Below are positions 11,235-21,563 of a stretch of DNA of 64,000 bases, piece by piece; the first letter of the stretch is position 1; each line of letters starts with the position of its first letter. Position numbers and translations under genes: made by a program. The notes under the pieces are model-generated. The model did no database searches, was not told the origin of the DNA, and was given only the letters and a program-made list of their open reading frames with translations. The DNA is from Weissella confusa. GTDB lineage: Bacteria > Bacillota > Bacilli > Lactobacillales > Lactobacillaceae. The stretch spans positions 62,001-126,000 of the forward strand of contig JACSZT010000021.1 in the NCBI GenBank assembly GCA_014332815.1. Direction: 5' to 3'.

Positions 11235-11798
11235 AAGCGATGGCTGGCTTGCTACCAAAGGGGTTACAAGAACTGGGGCAAGCTTGGTTTGAGCCTTTCA
11301 GTTTTGACCAGTACAATCGTCACATTCGCTTGGGACTTGGTTAACTCAGGTTACATGGCCTACAAGCCTGGTATGTTGATCACGTTGTTTGTGATTCGTT
11401 TAATCTCTGTTGGGTTGTTCGCCGGTGTGTTGGTCTACTTGATTAACGCCTTGGTTGGCGCTAACGATATGACGATTGGTGTTTGGTTGATGGCTGGTCC
11501 ATTGGCTGGTGTCTTGTTGCAAAAGTTTGGTGCCACGACAATCGGTGAAGTTTTGGCTGCCGTTGTTGAAATGTTGCTTTTCTCAAGCTGGGGTGCCGCA
11601 ACGTTGATTTACGGTTTCGTCCAAGGAATCGGTTCAGAACTTGGTTTCGCCATTATTTTTTTTATTTCCATGGCTTTGGGCGATTCGAAATTTTATTTGG
11701 AGGTTTGCGTCATGCAAACAGTTGTTGAAAACAAGCGCGGTTGGGCGCTACGAGATGTTATTTTCCTAGCCATTATTGCCATTTTCTTTGGGGTTATC
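11235..11798 (+). CDS. ykoE: ECF substrate-binding membrane protein, YkoE type
   Basis: S-component for a thiamine-related compound (hydroxymethylpyrimidine in Bacillus). Restored length 187 residues, all helical membrane segments: MQTVVENKRGWALRDVIFLA at the start, a GAAYLI-like GAATLIYGFVQGIGSELGFA stretch in the middle, and a C-terminus ending GAKSGLMKR. ATG printed at 11712 behind TTTGGAGG; stop overlaps closely with the ykoD start (2-base gap). The riboswitch upstream supports the thiamine-precursor role. Confidence 0.88.
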
Positions 11799-11868
11799 TA
11801 CCAATTATGGGGTGCCTCATACTACTTCTTGTCAGCGACCCCACTTAAGCCATGAATTCCGTGGACAG

Positions 11869-11897
11869 TTGCAAACCCTCGCCTAACCCCCTATACT
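11869..11897 (+). promoter_or_regulatory. Promoter of the TPP-riboswitch transcript
   Basis: TTGCAA at 11869-11874, 17 bases, TATACT at 11892-11897. The -35 overlaps the last codons of pyrD in the same direction. Aptamer begins 12 bases after the -10. Confidence 0.6.
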
Positions 11898-11909
11898 TGT
11901 GTTAACGAA

Positions 11910-12051
11910 TCAAACAAGCTGGGGTGCCGTTATGGCTGAGATAATACCCATGGAACCTAAGCAGGGTAATGCCTGCCGGGGAGCTTGGTTTGTTTACGAT
12001 TGAAGTAAACGGACCCCAGTATCAGACTGCGTTTGCAGTTATGCTGGGGTC
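11910..12051 (+). ncRNA. TPP riboswitch with intrinsic-terminator platform
   Basis: Thi-box core is plain: CTGGGGTGCC, GGCTGAGATAATACCC, GAACCTAAGCAGGGTAATGCC at 11919-11972, closed by matching flanks CAAACAAGCT and AGCTTGGTTTG. Downstream, GGACCCCAGTAT at 12011-12022 pairs with ATGCTGGGGTC at 12041-12051; the final C and the T tract come from base 11854 and from 11657 onward, so the terminator is complete only after restoration. ACCCCAG can also pair with the aptamer segment CTGGGGT, giving a ready antiterminator. Controls ykoE-ykoD-ykoC. Confidence 0.93.
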
Positions 12052-12955
12052 CAACGCTTGCGCCCTGAAATCAAGATTATCGGCACTGGTGGTGTGACAA
12101 ATGGTCGCGATGTCTACGACCACATCCTTTGCGGTGCTGACTTGGTCTCAGTTGGGACGGCGCTATACTTCGAAGGACCTGCTATCTTCGAGCGTTTGAA
12201 CAACGAGTTGATCGCCATTATGGCCGAAAAGGGTTACGACCACCTCGACGTCGCCCACTTCGACATGATTGCCGAAATCTTGAACGACTTCCCATTAGCC
12301 TTCGTAAACACGATTAACTCAATCGGTAACGGTTTGGTCGTTGATCCTGAAACGGACACGGTTGTCATCGCACCTAAGGGGGGGTTCGGTGGTCTTGGCG
12401 GTGAAATCGTTAAGCCAACTGCCCTTGCGAACGTACGTGCCTTGCGTTAGGCCGATAATTTGGCGATGTTGCGCGAAGTGCAAGCTTCTGACTTTAATGG
12501 TTTGGTCGAATTGAACTTGTCTTGCCCAAACGTGCCAGGTAAGCCACAAACAGCCTACGACTTCGACACAACACGTGAGATTTTGACTGAGGTCTTCAGC
12601 TTCTACACAAAGCCTTTGGGTGTGAAGTTGCCACCTTACTTCGATTGTGGCGCTGGTTCGTTGGTTACGAAGAGTGCCACACCTGCTGAACGCGACGGTA
12701 ACGCCGGTATTCGTTTTGCTGAAATGCCATTGGGTTCAATCAACTCAATGGGCTTGCCAAATCTTGGCTTGGACTACTACTTGGACTACACGATTACACA
12801 CCAAGACGAAAAGCCATTGTTCCTTTCAATCGCTGGTCTGACATGAAAAACAGTGTAGTCACAGGCCTTAAAACCTGGTAGACTTAAAAAAATTTAATTT
12901 CACAAGAAGACTTTTGGGGGACAAAAAGCCATGACAACTTTGACTGCGAGCATTG
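12020..12955 (+). CDS. pyrD: Dihydroorotate dehydrogenase, class 1A
   Basis: Oxidises dihydroorotate to orotate; class 1A enzymes are cytosolic and use fumarate. Restored length 311 residues. Order after restoration: [52 protein letters not shown] (class 1A hallmark with the active-site Cys), [29 protein letters not shown] (FMN phosphate), ending LDEFRGQLQTLA. ATG printed at 12931 behind GGGGGA. Divergent from prs; no other pyr gene is in the window. Confidence 0.93.
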
Positions 12956-13140
12956 CTGGTTTTGATTTTGACAACGTATTATTGAACGCTGCCGGCGTAT
13001 ATTGCCAAACGGCATCCGAATTGGACCAAATTCTAGAAGCCGCGGCCACTGCACGCGCCAACTTGTTGTTAGCCGACAGACCGAATAACTTAATTTCACA
13101 CTCCACGAACGAATTCCTCCATTTTTTTGCGGCAGCTTAA

Positions 13141-13230
13141 AAAAACTGCTTTACGGTTACTTCTATTCTACCAAATATCAGCAATAAATTCGCCTAGCAA
13201 CTGTATTTGAGAATTAATTCACGAGTAAAA
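13141..13230. promoter_or_regulatory. Divergent pyrD/prs control region
   Basis: The restored gap between the two start codons is about 220 bases. On the prs side (printed minus) a possible extended -10, TTGGTAGAAT, stands near 13165 with an A/T-rich -35 area. Nothing resembling a PyrR or purine operator is recognisable. Weak call. Confidence 0.35.
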
Positions 13231-14147
13231 CGTTATACCACATTGATTTGCCCAGCAGAAGCACGACGCAATGCATCAATCACAATCATAATTTCCATGA
13301 AAGCGTCGTTCACTTCTTCAGCGATTGGTGCCACGATGTAAACATCATCGCCACGAACGCTTTCCAAAACTCGCTCATAAATTTCACCATCAGCAAAACG
13401 TTGAATATCAATTTGACTCAACGGTTGGTGCAACTCTTCTGACAATAGTGGCGCAGCTTGCAAGTGGTCAACTGGGATATCAAAGAATCCTTGCAATTGA
13501 TCAGCGTGCAAATCGATGGCAACCACGCGGTCAACACCATTCATTTCAAGCATTGAGGCAACCATCTTAGCCGTGATTGGCTCACGTGATTTCGCCTTGC
13601 GGTCTTGACGGGCATAACCCAAATATGGAATCACCACAACGATAATTGCACGACGACCAGCTACTTCACCAACAATAGCATCAGGTGATTCAGGTGTTGT
13701 CATCGCCACGTGGTCATTTACCACACCCCATGGTGAGTGCAACAAGTCGGCAAATTTACGGGCGCGACCAGCACCAGTGTGATCGGGTGACACAACCACC
13801 AAATCATCCGTCATATTGCGACTGTAGAAGTAGATAGCGCTTTGCTTTTCAGCTGGTAACGTCAACGTGTCCGTAAAGACAAAACGAGAAATATTATCAT
13901 CGCCAGCCAATCGTTGGGCAGCATCACCAGACAAAACCGCGTGGGTTGCGACAACAAAAACATCAGTCGCTCCATTTGCACGCAAAGCACGTGCTGTCAT
14001 TTGGACACGGCGACCAGTATCGACGATATCGACATATCATAACGATTATCTGCAGCTGCATAAACCATGTGATTACCCCTCAAGTTAATTAAAATTCATA
14101 TACCTTAGTTAACATTATAACTTAGCTTCTGGATTATTGCGTGACTT
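13176..14147 (-). CDS. prs: Ribose-phosphate pyrophosphokinase
   Basis: Makes PRPP from ribose 5-phosphate and ATP. Restored length 323 residues. GTG start printed at 13106-13104 behind GGAGG, giving an N-terminus ECEIKLFGLSANNKLARAVA; then [41 protein letters not shown] (flexible loop), [20 protein letters not shown], the PRPP-binding region [14 protein letters not shown], and a late segment DIVDTGRR. The last motif differs from the usual DDxxxTG, with one acidic residue in place of two. Downstream gene is an aldo/keto reductase. Confidence 0.9.
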
Positions 14148-14193
14148 CAACAAAACATCCAAAGCGCGATTGTCGTGAATGCGTTGCACAGCC

Positions 14194-15186
14194 TCGGCTA
14201 ACAACGGTGCCACTGACAGCATCGTGAACAACCGAATGTCTCTTCAGCAGAGCCATCTGATGGACCATAGTTTGATGCGTTGTCGAATGAGAAAATACCA
14301 TTGTCAAACGCCTTCAACATCACTTCACGTGAGTTAGCAAGTGGCTTTTGGTCGCCCAAGTTACGCCATAGCCCGAATGACAACGCTGGCAAAATCAAAC
14401 CAGAATCGGCCACGCGACGGTATGGCAGTGTGTTTGGATCCCAACGGTGTGCGTAGAAAATGTCAACGTAGTCCAAGTGCATACGTTGCAATGACATATC
14501 CAATGCGGCCGTCAACGTCTTCTTACCAGAAAACTCCCCTAGTGGACCTGGCCACATGTGGTAACCAGCCTTTGTCGTAATAACCAATTCATTACGGTAT
14601 GGCTTGAAATCCTTTTCAAACACAGATGTCAACATATCCGTCGTTTCGACTTCACGGTTAAACATGTTGTATGACATTTGGTTACCAATAAATGGTGTGT
14701 GCAATTCATCAAAAATCGCCCCAATTTCAGCAACTTGTTCCGTCGTGTAGTTTGAAACACCAACGTACAAAGCCTTACCTTGGCGAACCATCAAGTCCAA
14801 TGCTTCAGCCGTTTCACGCAAGTGCAACGTTTGACCGCGGTCTGCAGCCACCTTGTTCAACGCGTTCAACTTAGCGACCGTACCTTCTGGATCTTCCTTA
14901 ATGAAAGCATTCGTACGGTGCAAAGGCATGTCGGCTGGGAAACCATCTAGGTAACGGTCCGTCAACAAACCTTCAGCCAAAGGACCGTAGGCAACCAAAC
15001 CAGCGTGGTGCTTGTCCAATTGCCACTACCCGCTTGGATAATAGGACACTTTCAATTAGTTGTTCTTCAAAATTTGATCAATCGTTGCCAACTCTTCAGC
15101 TGACAAATCCATGTTATCGCGAACCTTCACGTTGTCCAACAAGTGGTCAACTGATGATGCGCCGATAACGATTGATGGGACGCGGC
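14194..15186 (-). CDS. Aldo/keto reductase
   Basis: NADPH-dependent oxidoreductase of the YghZ/Kv-beta-like branch. Restored length 330 residues. Start [11 protein letters not shown], then LPALSFGLWRNLGD, NGIFSFDNASNYG (catalytic Asp/Tyr region), VITTKAGYHMWPGPLG, LDYVDIFYAHRWDPN (catalytic His), GVSNYTTEQVAEI, and VPSIVIGASSVDHL near the end (NADP phosphate binding). ATG printed at 14068-14066 behind GAGGGG; stop at 15058-15056. Single gene between prs and rbsK; the physiological substrate cannot be named. Confidence 0.88.
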
Positions 15187-15269
15187 GGTCACGAAGCAAC
15201 CAAGCCATAGCCAATTGCGGGCTTTGCAGCGACGGCTTGGTTAGCACCCTTACCACCAGGGGCAGTTGA

Positions 15270-16190
15270 GGCATCGTCCATTGCCATCGTCTCACCTTGT
15301 TGTGGCAAATGTGGAATGTGCAGAATTGTGTCAGCGTTCAATGAACCCAAAACTGTAATCTTCTTCATGTTGTTCGCTCCCTTACTACTTATCAACTAAG
15401 TATAACAGAAAAAGTGCGGGCGGTTAGCCCCACCCAAAATCAAAATTGTGTTGTGTGAGTCAGCTTCCAACATGATGTAAGCCGCACCAGTCGCGACACC
15501 TTCTAGTTCAGCCACGTGGGTTGTATCAACACCATCTGCCTTAAGTGCATCCAAAAGCAATTGCCCATTTACATCTTGGCCAACGGCACCGATAAAGTTG
15601 ACATCCCCACCCATGACCAAATCAGTCACGGCGAACAACTCGGCTGGAATGTCCTTCGTTGCTGGTGCTGGATTAAGAACCGTCATCACGTCAGCTTCCT
15701 TAGCACTCTTAAAAGCATTCAAAGTGGCAACCATTGGCGTTTCAAATTGTGCAATCAACACATCTGATGCCTTGATGGTATCCTCAGCAGCTTCAACGTT
15801 TGATTCGTTAACTTCAACCGCCTTCACCTTCAAAGCTGGCACGAAACCATTTTCGCCATCAGCCATGTAGAAGTAAGAACCACGCTCACCAACTGTGATG
15901 ATGACGTTCTTAGCACCCATTTCTTGCAAACGCTTGGCAGCACTTTCCATCGACAAATCATCCGTCACTGGAATACCAGTAATGATTTCAGCTTCCGTTT
16001 CGTTTGGTACCACGTTTGCGTTCATTCTTTATTATGCGCGTGAAGCGTTCACTTGGTCCAACGTTGGGATTGATGGTTGTGCACCAGCCCCTTGCACCGT
16101 AATTGCGGCAGCTGCGTTGGCAAAGCGCACGGCTTCTTCAACGTTACGCATGTCAGCGTCCAACTTAGTCGTCAATGCACCGATAAACGT
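15270..16190 (-). CDS. rbsK: Ribokinase
   Basis: Phosphorylates ribose; PfkB family. Restored length 306 residues. N-terminal signature [14 protein letters not shown] and GGKGANQAVAA; middle [17 protein letters not shown]-terminal signature [13 protein letters not shown] with the catalytic Asp. ATG printed at 15368-15366 with TATACT upstream; stop at 16034-16032. No rbsD or rbs transport genes are adjacent. Confidence 0.92.
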
Positions 16191-16249
16191 GTCACCAGCA
16201 GCTGTCGTATTTTTCATCACGAGGGGTATCTGGTTCTTGCTTGGTCATA

Positions 16250-16762
16250 ATATCTTGGTATTGCTCCTTGGTAATCGTCAAACCGCCAAGTTCAAAAATC
16301 TTAATCATGTCAGCATTCTTGATGTTGTAGATAAAACGAATGCGACGCACGACGTCATTATTATTCATTGTTGCTCTCCTGTTAAAAAAACGCCGGACAA
16401 GCGTCCGAGCTTCCCAGAACTCAATCAAGTCTTCATTGCTGTAGGTCATCGCAATCTTCAACTTTTTAATCACGACATTGTTAATGTCATTATCACGTTG
16501 CATGCTGTAGTCAGGTTCAACTGGTTGCCCATCTTCATCCTTCTTTACACCACGTTGCGAAATGATCAAACCATTCATGAACTTCTCTAAATCGCGGCGT
16601 GACAAATATTTTTTCAGTGCTTAACCTGCGAAAAATATTAGAATTTTCTAATCGACGATTTCAGTTGTCTCGCCGTCGCGGAACGTGATGGCCAAGCCAC
16701 CAAGCAACTTACGCATAAATTGATCACCAGCAACCAAATACTTAGGGTGACCCTTGCGACGC
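16250..16762 (-). CDS. DUF1456 (YehS-like) protein
   Basis: Restored length 170 residues with the family's duplicated helical repeat: the first begins MNNNDVVRRIRFIYNIKNAD and has KIFELGGLTITKEQ; the second has NNVVIKKLKIAMTYSNEDLIE and AGFKVSKGEVGAMLRRKGHP. The function of the family is not established. ATG printed at 16368-16366 after AGGAGA; stop at 16650-16648. Confidence 0.85.
16384..16407 (-). terminator. Terminator between rbsK and the DUF1456 gene
   Basis: Minus strand CGGACGCTTGTCCGGCG followed by seven T; stem CGGAC/GTCCG. Ends 15 bases before the next start codon, so it could also act as an attenuator. Confidence 0.75.
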
Positions 16763-16853
16763 AACATGGCCCCGACTTCACCCTTTGACACCTTGAAACC
16801 AGCCTTGATGCGATGATCAATTTTGCGTCGTCCTCAACAGCTTGGTGAATCGC

Positions 16854-17339
16854 ATTCGCCAAAGCCACGTGACCTTGTTGTGATTCATCCACCCCAACCA
16901 AAATACGTTGAAAATGCATTGGTTCAATTTCCAAATTCAATTCAGCTACCATGTTAATATCCCCCATATCTATATGATGAGGCAAGTATATCAAACTAGC
17001 GTTAACGCGTGGTGCGATTTCTTCAACCAACACTTCACCGGCACGTTGACCGCTATCAAAGACAACTTCAACATCCTTAACGCCGTGCGCTTCCGCATAT
17101 TCCTTGTAACGCGCCAAGTTGGCTTCCAATTGATCTTCAACCGCTTGCACAGTTGGCAAACTCAACACATCAACTGCTGACAACTCCCCCAACTCCAAAA
17201 TTGCCATATTTACCCCCAAATTAAAACCCCATACCAAGGGCACAGGGCTTCATATCTATCACTTCTTAGGCTCTTCCAAATCGCAACGGGCGATCATTGA
17301 TGATACCTTGGCGTGACGCGCAACGTAAACGGCTTGAGA
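16854..17339 (-). CDS. Universal stress protein (UspA family)
   Basis: Restored length 161 residues. RILVGVDESQQGHVALANAI at the start (nucleotide-binding fold), then DVEVVFDSGQRAGEVLVEEI, and near the end MIIVGAHSKKGWWESLGSQA, the usual ATP-site GxHSxxG...GS form in slightly altered spacing. ATG printed at 16952-16950 behind a run of five G; stop at 17261-17259. Stress role inferred from family. Confidence 0.88.
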
Positions 17340-17390
17340 ACCCAATGATTCCCACCAGCCCTTCTTTGAGTGCGCCCCAACGATAATCAT

Positions 17391-17876
17391 GTCAGCGTAA
17401 AATTCAACGTATCCCAATACAGCATCATTTTCATCAACCGCAACGCCATAGCGGCGTCCTTCTGCCGTCATCGATTCTTTAAAATCCAGCGCATCCGACC
17501 ATTTTTGCATGGCAACTGGGGTATTCGTGGTATTCCAAACGACTTCATCAATTGCTAAAATGCCAGCGTAATCTGCTAATGTATTCGCTTCTCTACTAAA
17601 GCCAGCTCGTTCATACAACCGCAGCGCTTTAGGGTTCGTCCCCAACACGCGTAAGGTTATTTTGTGCATTTTTTCTTGGCGGGCCAATTCTTGTAGCCAC
17701 GCTAACAATTGACCGCCAATGCCTCGCCCCTGGGCAGCCGGTGCAACACCAAGACCAATGTCCCACTTATACTGATAGCTTGGAAAACGTGATAGTTTTT
17801 TAAGCAATAGTATTTTTTCACATAAGTCAAAATTAATTCATACGTATGATGTTTTTTAGATTTTCACTTTCTAAAA
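17391..17876 (-). CDS. GNAT-family N-acetyltransferase
   Basis: Restored length 161 residues. Starts MAIREANTLADYAGILAID with NTTNTPV shortly after; acetyl-CoA signature VAPAAQGRGIGGQLLAWLQE; then RVLGTNPKALRLYERAGF, the typical final GNAT helix and strand; ends DYLMDWFVD. The first two codons lie at the bottom of one cell and the rest in the next, so the start (ATG printed at 17207-17205 behind GGGGG) is only seen after restoration. Substrate unknown. Confidence 0.87.
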
Positions 17877-17880
17877 ATAA

Positions 17881-17908
17881 GAAAAGCGCATGTTACCATG
17901 CGCTTTTC
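17881..17908. terminator. Terminator after the GNAT gene
   Basis: Perfect palindromic stem GAAAAGCGCATG/CATGCGCTTTTC with a 4-base loop, directly behind the stop codon; intact within one cell. Confidence 0.85.
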
Positions 17909-17992
17909 ATCAGTCGACGAACCAGTCCATCAGATAGTCATTTACAAACCGACCATCCAAATAGAATTCATCTTTTAATTCACCAACTTGTA

Positions 17993-18189
17993 AGACATGA
18001 CAAACCCTCCTACTATGTTTTTAAAAACTCATAGCGAGGTTTTCCCCAGTGTACTATTAACTTTTGATTTTAGTTCATAGTGCTAAATAAAATTCATAAA
18101 GGATTTCGTCCAATCTTTTTCAGATTGAAGGCTTATGACTTTCACTTAACCGGGGCTCCTCACCCGCAAGAGTTAGTATACAGGGTGAA
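17993..18189 (-). promoter_or_regulatory. mntH leader region
   Basis: Restored gap of 319 bases between the GNAT stop and the mntH start. Besides the GNAT terminator it holds TTTAG/CTAAA arms 9 bases apart (about 18072-18090), a hairpin CTATG...TTTTTAAAAA...CATAG (about 18015-18036), and AGGAGGG directly before an ATG TCT TGA mini-frame. An MntR site is plausible but I cannot assign one. No known riboswitch consensus recognised. Confidence 0.4.
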
Positions 18190-18195
18190 GCGCTC

Positions 18196-19572
18196 CACCC
18201 GCAACCGACGTTACCCAGTTACCTGGATCCATGTAACCCACGGCAACCAAGGCCCCCGGACCTGAAAAGGCCCACAACTTACGCCAGAATGAACCGTTCT
18301 TTGGCACCTCCACAGAACCGTTCACATCGCCCAAACTTGCGTCAGCAGTTGCATCGCCGACAAAGCCTGGCTTCTTTGTCATTTCTTATTCGGCAATATC
18401 AGTGGCAATCAACGCCAACTCAGTGATAATCCAAAGGACGAAACCACCCGACTTACTCGTACGAGCACGCGTGGCTTGGGCCAAGTCTTCGCGCTTAACC
18501 ATTCCCAACTTACCAGCCATGTATTGCAACATCATTGCGATCAATGATGAGACCAATACGACTGACAAAAGCGTGTAGTGATAGTGGTCTGGGCTTGATG
18601 AAATTACCAAGTAACCGAAAATGACCAAAATCGTCAAAATCAATGTAATAACAATTGCTTCAATCTTACGGAAACCGAAACGCATCAACAACAATAGCAA
18701 GAATACGTCAAACGCTGTCGTCAAAACAGACGCAATCATTGACCAACCGAACAGCAAGTGCAACGCAATTGCTCCTCCGATAAAAGCTTCCTTCAATTCA
18801 GCCTTGTTCTCGCGGTTAATCTTACGTGTTTGTGAAACTGATGAGTGCAAGTACAAGTTGTGCGGCATAACCGTCGCACCGACGATACCCAGCGTCATCA
18901 ACAATGGTGAATCAACACCCTTTGGTGAGTGGGTGCTTACAGCTTGCAATTGTGGTACGTATCCACCCAACATCGCAACGAGAGCGAACAACGTTGACAA
19001 GATTGGTGATGCAATTGCACCAGCAACCTTGCTGTCTGACAACGCTGAGTACATTTGACCAAACGTTCCAACTGAATCAGCGTGACCGAAGAACAATGAT
19101 GCTCCCAAGATCAACAGCATTGAGTTAACAACGAATGCCAACGTCAATTGAATGTTTGAATCCCAAGTCATGAAGCGCAGAATCAAGAGGACGTCCAACT
19201 TTGACTCGTCACCACCGTACATCAATGTAAAGGCGATAACTGGCGCCAAGGCCAATCCACGTGTAATCACACGACGTGCCCACATTGGAATCTTCAAACG
19301 CAAGAATCCAGCCATAACAACTTCACCAGTCAACGTTCCTGTAATCGTTGAGTTTTGACCTGAAGCCAACAACGCAAACTATTAGAACATGTCGCGGACC
19401 GTTTCGACGATCAATTGGATGTTCAATCCAGTTAAAACGATAAATACTAGCCAAGCAATAATCGTCATCCACTTAGGGTTAACGAAGTCTTCGCCCATCA
19501 CCTTCTTTGATGATGTAAACAAAATCAATGGTGCCATCGCAAATGGCAAGGCAATTGATAGGAAGACTTGTG
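18196..19572 (-). CDS. mntH: Nramp-family divalent metal (Mn2+) transporter
   Basis: Proton-coupled uptake of Mn2+ or Fe2+. Restored length 458 residues, about ten to eleven membrane segments. Diagnostic motifs in order: [19 protein letters not shown] (metal-binding DPGN), [25 protein letters not shown] (metal-binding MPH), [21 protein letters not shown] printed at 18382-18380; stop at 19384-19382. The printed frame ends at 18388-18386 only because the unmoved base makes an artificial TAA at a cell border. Confidence 0.93.
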
Positions 19573-19654
19573 AGTCCTTCCTTGGCTAGAATCGCGAGAA
19601 CCGAACCGTCCAATACGGTCGTCGGTACTTGAATATTCATACCTGTCTCCTTCG

Positions 19655-19713
19655 CGTGATATAACACTATTTACGATATAGTATATATTATACGAGATAT
19701 AATGATATGTCAA
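19655..19713 (-). promoter_or_regulatory. padR promoter and probable operator
   Basis: Minus strand TTGACA (19713-19708), 17 bases, TAATAT (19690-19685). The region repeats GATATA (plus-strand starts 19658, 19675, 19696) in an A/T-rich dyad-like array, the sort of site PadR repressors bind. Autoregulation is inferred. Confidence 0.6.
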
Positions 19714-20018
19714 ACATAAACACTTGAGACAAAAAAAGACTTCACAGCAAGCGCTGCAAAGTCTTGATAAATAAAGCTATCTTTTATTTCTGTCAAATGC
19801 GCTTGCCCGTCAGCGGTCATTTTGTAATAACGTCGAATGCGACCTTCGAATGGTTGGTCGTACGTTTCAACATAACCATCTTTCTTCAGGCGGCGTAGCA
19901 CCGGATACATCGTCGACTCACTGACGTTCAGCAAGTCTTGCATGGTTTTCGTGATGATGTAGCCATATGTAGTCCTTTGGCGTGCCATACTTTTCAACGA
20001 TTTGATCGGACGTTAACC
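19710..20018 (-). CDS. PadR-family transcriptional regulator
   Basis: Restored length 102 residues, a short PadR with winged helix only: LDGSVLAILAKEG, YGYIITKTMQDLLNVSEST, YPVLRRLKKDGYV (recognition helix and wing), RRYYKMTADGQAHL. ATG printed at 19640-19638; its stop TAA overlaps the next ATG. In Firmicutes short PadR proteins commonly precede DUF1700 and DUF4097 genes and respond to envelope stress; that layout is present here. Confidence 0.9.
19731..19765 (-). terminator. Terminator of mntH
   Basis: Minus strand AAGACTTTGCAGCG...CTGTGAAGTCTT followed by seven T. Confidence 0.78.
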
Positions 20019-20644
20019 CAGCGTCTATCATTTGTTCCTCATAAAATTGTAGCAATTCTTCGCGTTCGTTTTCTGGCACTCCCGCCATATAACTTCTCAC
20101 GTCTGCTAAATACTCATTAACCATTATTGTTCCTCCAATAGTGAGTCAACTGCGCCACGAAAAGCGCCCAAACGCGATAAATACGCCAAACAAAGCAGCA
20201 ATCAATCCCAATGCAACTGGAATCAAAATTGGTGATGCAAATAACCCAAGAATAATCAACCAAATCAATGTTGCACGGTTCTTTGTTCGCTTACCAGCCG
20301 GCATGTTAGTTGCTTCTGGTGCATCATCCACTTGAATGAAGTACTCCAACTTCAACTTGCGGGCAAACTCAAACAACCACTTCGTCACGCGCCAAACTAG
20401 TGGTGCGAAGAATATCGTAGCTGCCGTTGCGACAATCCCAGCCCCCATGAAGAAGATACCCGTTGCAACTGATTGGAATAGCAAGATAATACCTGAAATA
20501 AATGCAAAGACACCCACGGCCAATGCTGCGATAATTGTTGCATAAATCGCAAAGATGATGCTAATGGTCCCTTGTCCCAAGCAATGTTTGTTTCAGCACC
20601 AGCACTCAAACCACCCACAACCATCACGCCACCAAGCACCATAC
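20018..20644 (-). CDS. DUF1700 (HAAS) membrane protein
   Basis: Restored length 208 residues. The N-terminal HAAS-type helical part has VPENEREELLQFYEEQM and VEKYGTPKDFARKLKLEYF; then three to four membrane segments (WLIILGLFASPILIPVALGL and others), ending [12 protein letters not shown]. Starts within the stop of padR. Probably a membrane partner of the PadR system; molecular role not established. Confidence 0.85.
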
Positions 20645-20648
20645 CGGC

Positions 20649-21467
20649 AGCGCCAATAATCAAAGTTTTCTTCAAATCCATGCGCTTACACCTCCTGTGC
20701 AGGTTCAACATGATTCTTACGAACCAACTTGCGACCAATCCACTTTGCAAAGACAATCACTTGCGATTGTCATCTGGCGCATCAATACGCAATGTCTTAT
20801 CTTGCAAATCAGTCAACACCTTGTTTGATGTACCAGTCGCCTTAACACCCCACTCTGTGCCACGCACGATTTCAACAAGATTATTGCCGGCATCAACCTC
20901 AAGATTTTGCACTTGGGCATCCTTGAACGTCTTGTGTGTCGTTGAAACGTTAACAATCTTAATGTTTAGTTGCTCACCTTGCAAGTTTTCAAAGCGGACA
21001 CCACCATTTGAATTACTTACCGTCGTGTTCTTGACGTTTTGACCTTGGACAATCATGCCACCATTCGTTGTCGTAATCTTCAAGTTATCCAAGCTGACTG
21101 AGAACGGCACCGTAACCGTGACCTTTGGATCATAATTACCAAACGAGAAAATCATGTGGTGCACATAACCATTGTGTGTTGATGCATCCAAACCTGGGAA
21201 ATGACTATCCTCAAGTTTAATCATGCCGTTCGTTGATGTGATGTCACTCGCATCCGTCAACGTCAAATTTTCAGCCTTGAATGCGCTGTTTTGACTCTTT
21301 GAATGCACGGCATGCAAGTTCGTATCTTCAAGCGCAATTGCACCATTCGTCGTCGTAAACCCCCAGTTTGTTAGGTTCATTATACCAAAAATGAGATTTT
21401 TATGAGATAGCAAAAAAGTCGGATATTTAACCCGACTTCATTGTGATTAATTTTCAATTGAGATGAC
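20649..21467 (-). CDS. DUF4097 beta-helix envelope protein
   Basis: Restored length 272 residues. Begins [18 protein letters not shown], a membrane anchor or signal segment, then repeated TTNGxIxLED-type turns ([33 protein letters not shown] at the C-terminus), typical of the right-handed beta-helix of this family. ATG printed at 20681-20679, stop at 21449-21447. Third gene of the PadR operon; likely exposed outside the membrane. Confidence 0.85.
21412..21437 (-). terminator. Terminator of the padR operon
   Basis: AGTCGGGTTAAATATCCGACT followed by TTTTTT on the minus strand. After it come TTGCTA and TATAAT about 23 bases apart and a GGGGG ahead of pepX, so a separate pepX promoter is likely. 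Confidence 0.8.
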
Positions 21468-21563
21468 ACCGTTGGTCGTTTGAATCTTCAAAGCCTTCGT
21501 TGCATCACCAGTTTGGTAACTCTTGTCATCGTCGCCGTTTTGCACATCTTCAACACCTAGATC

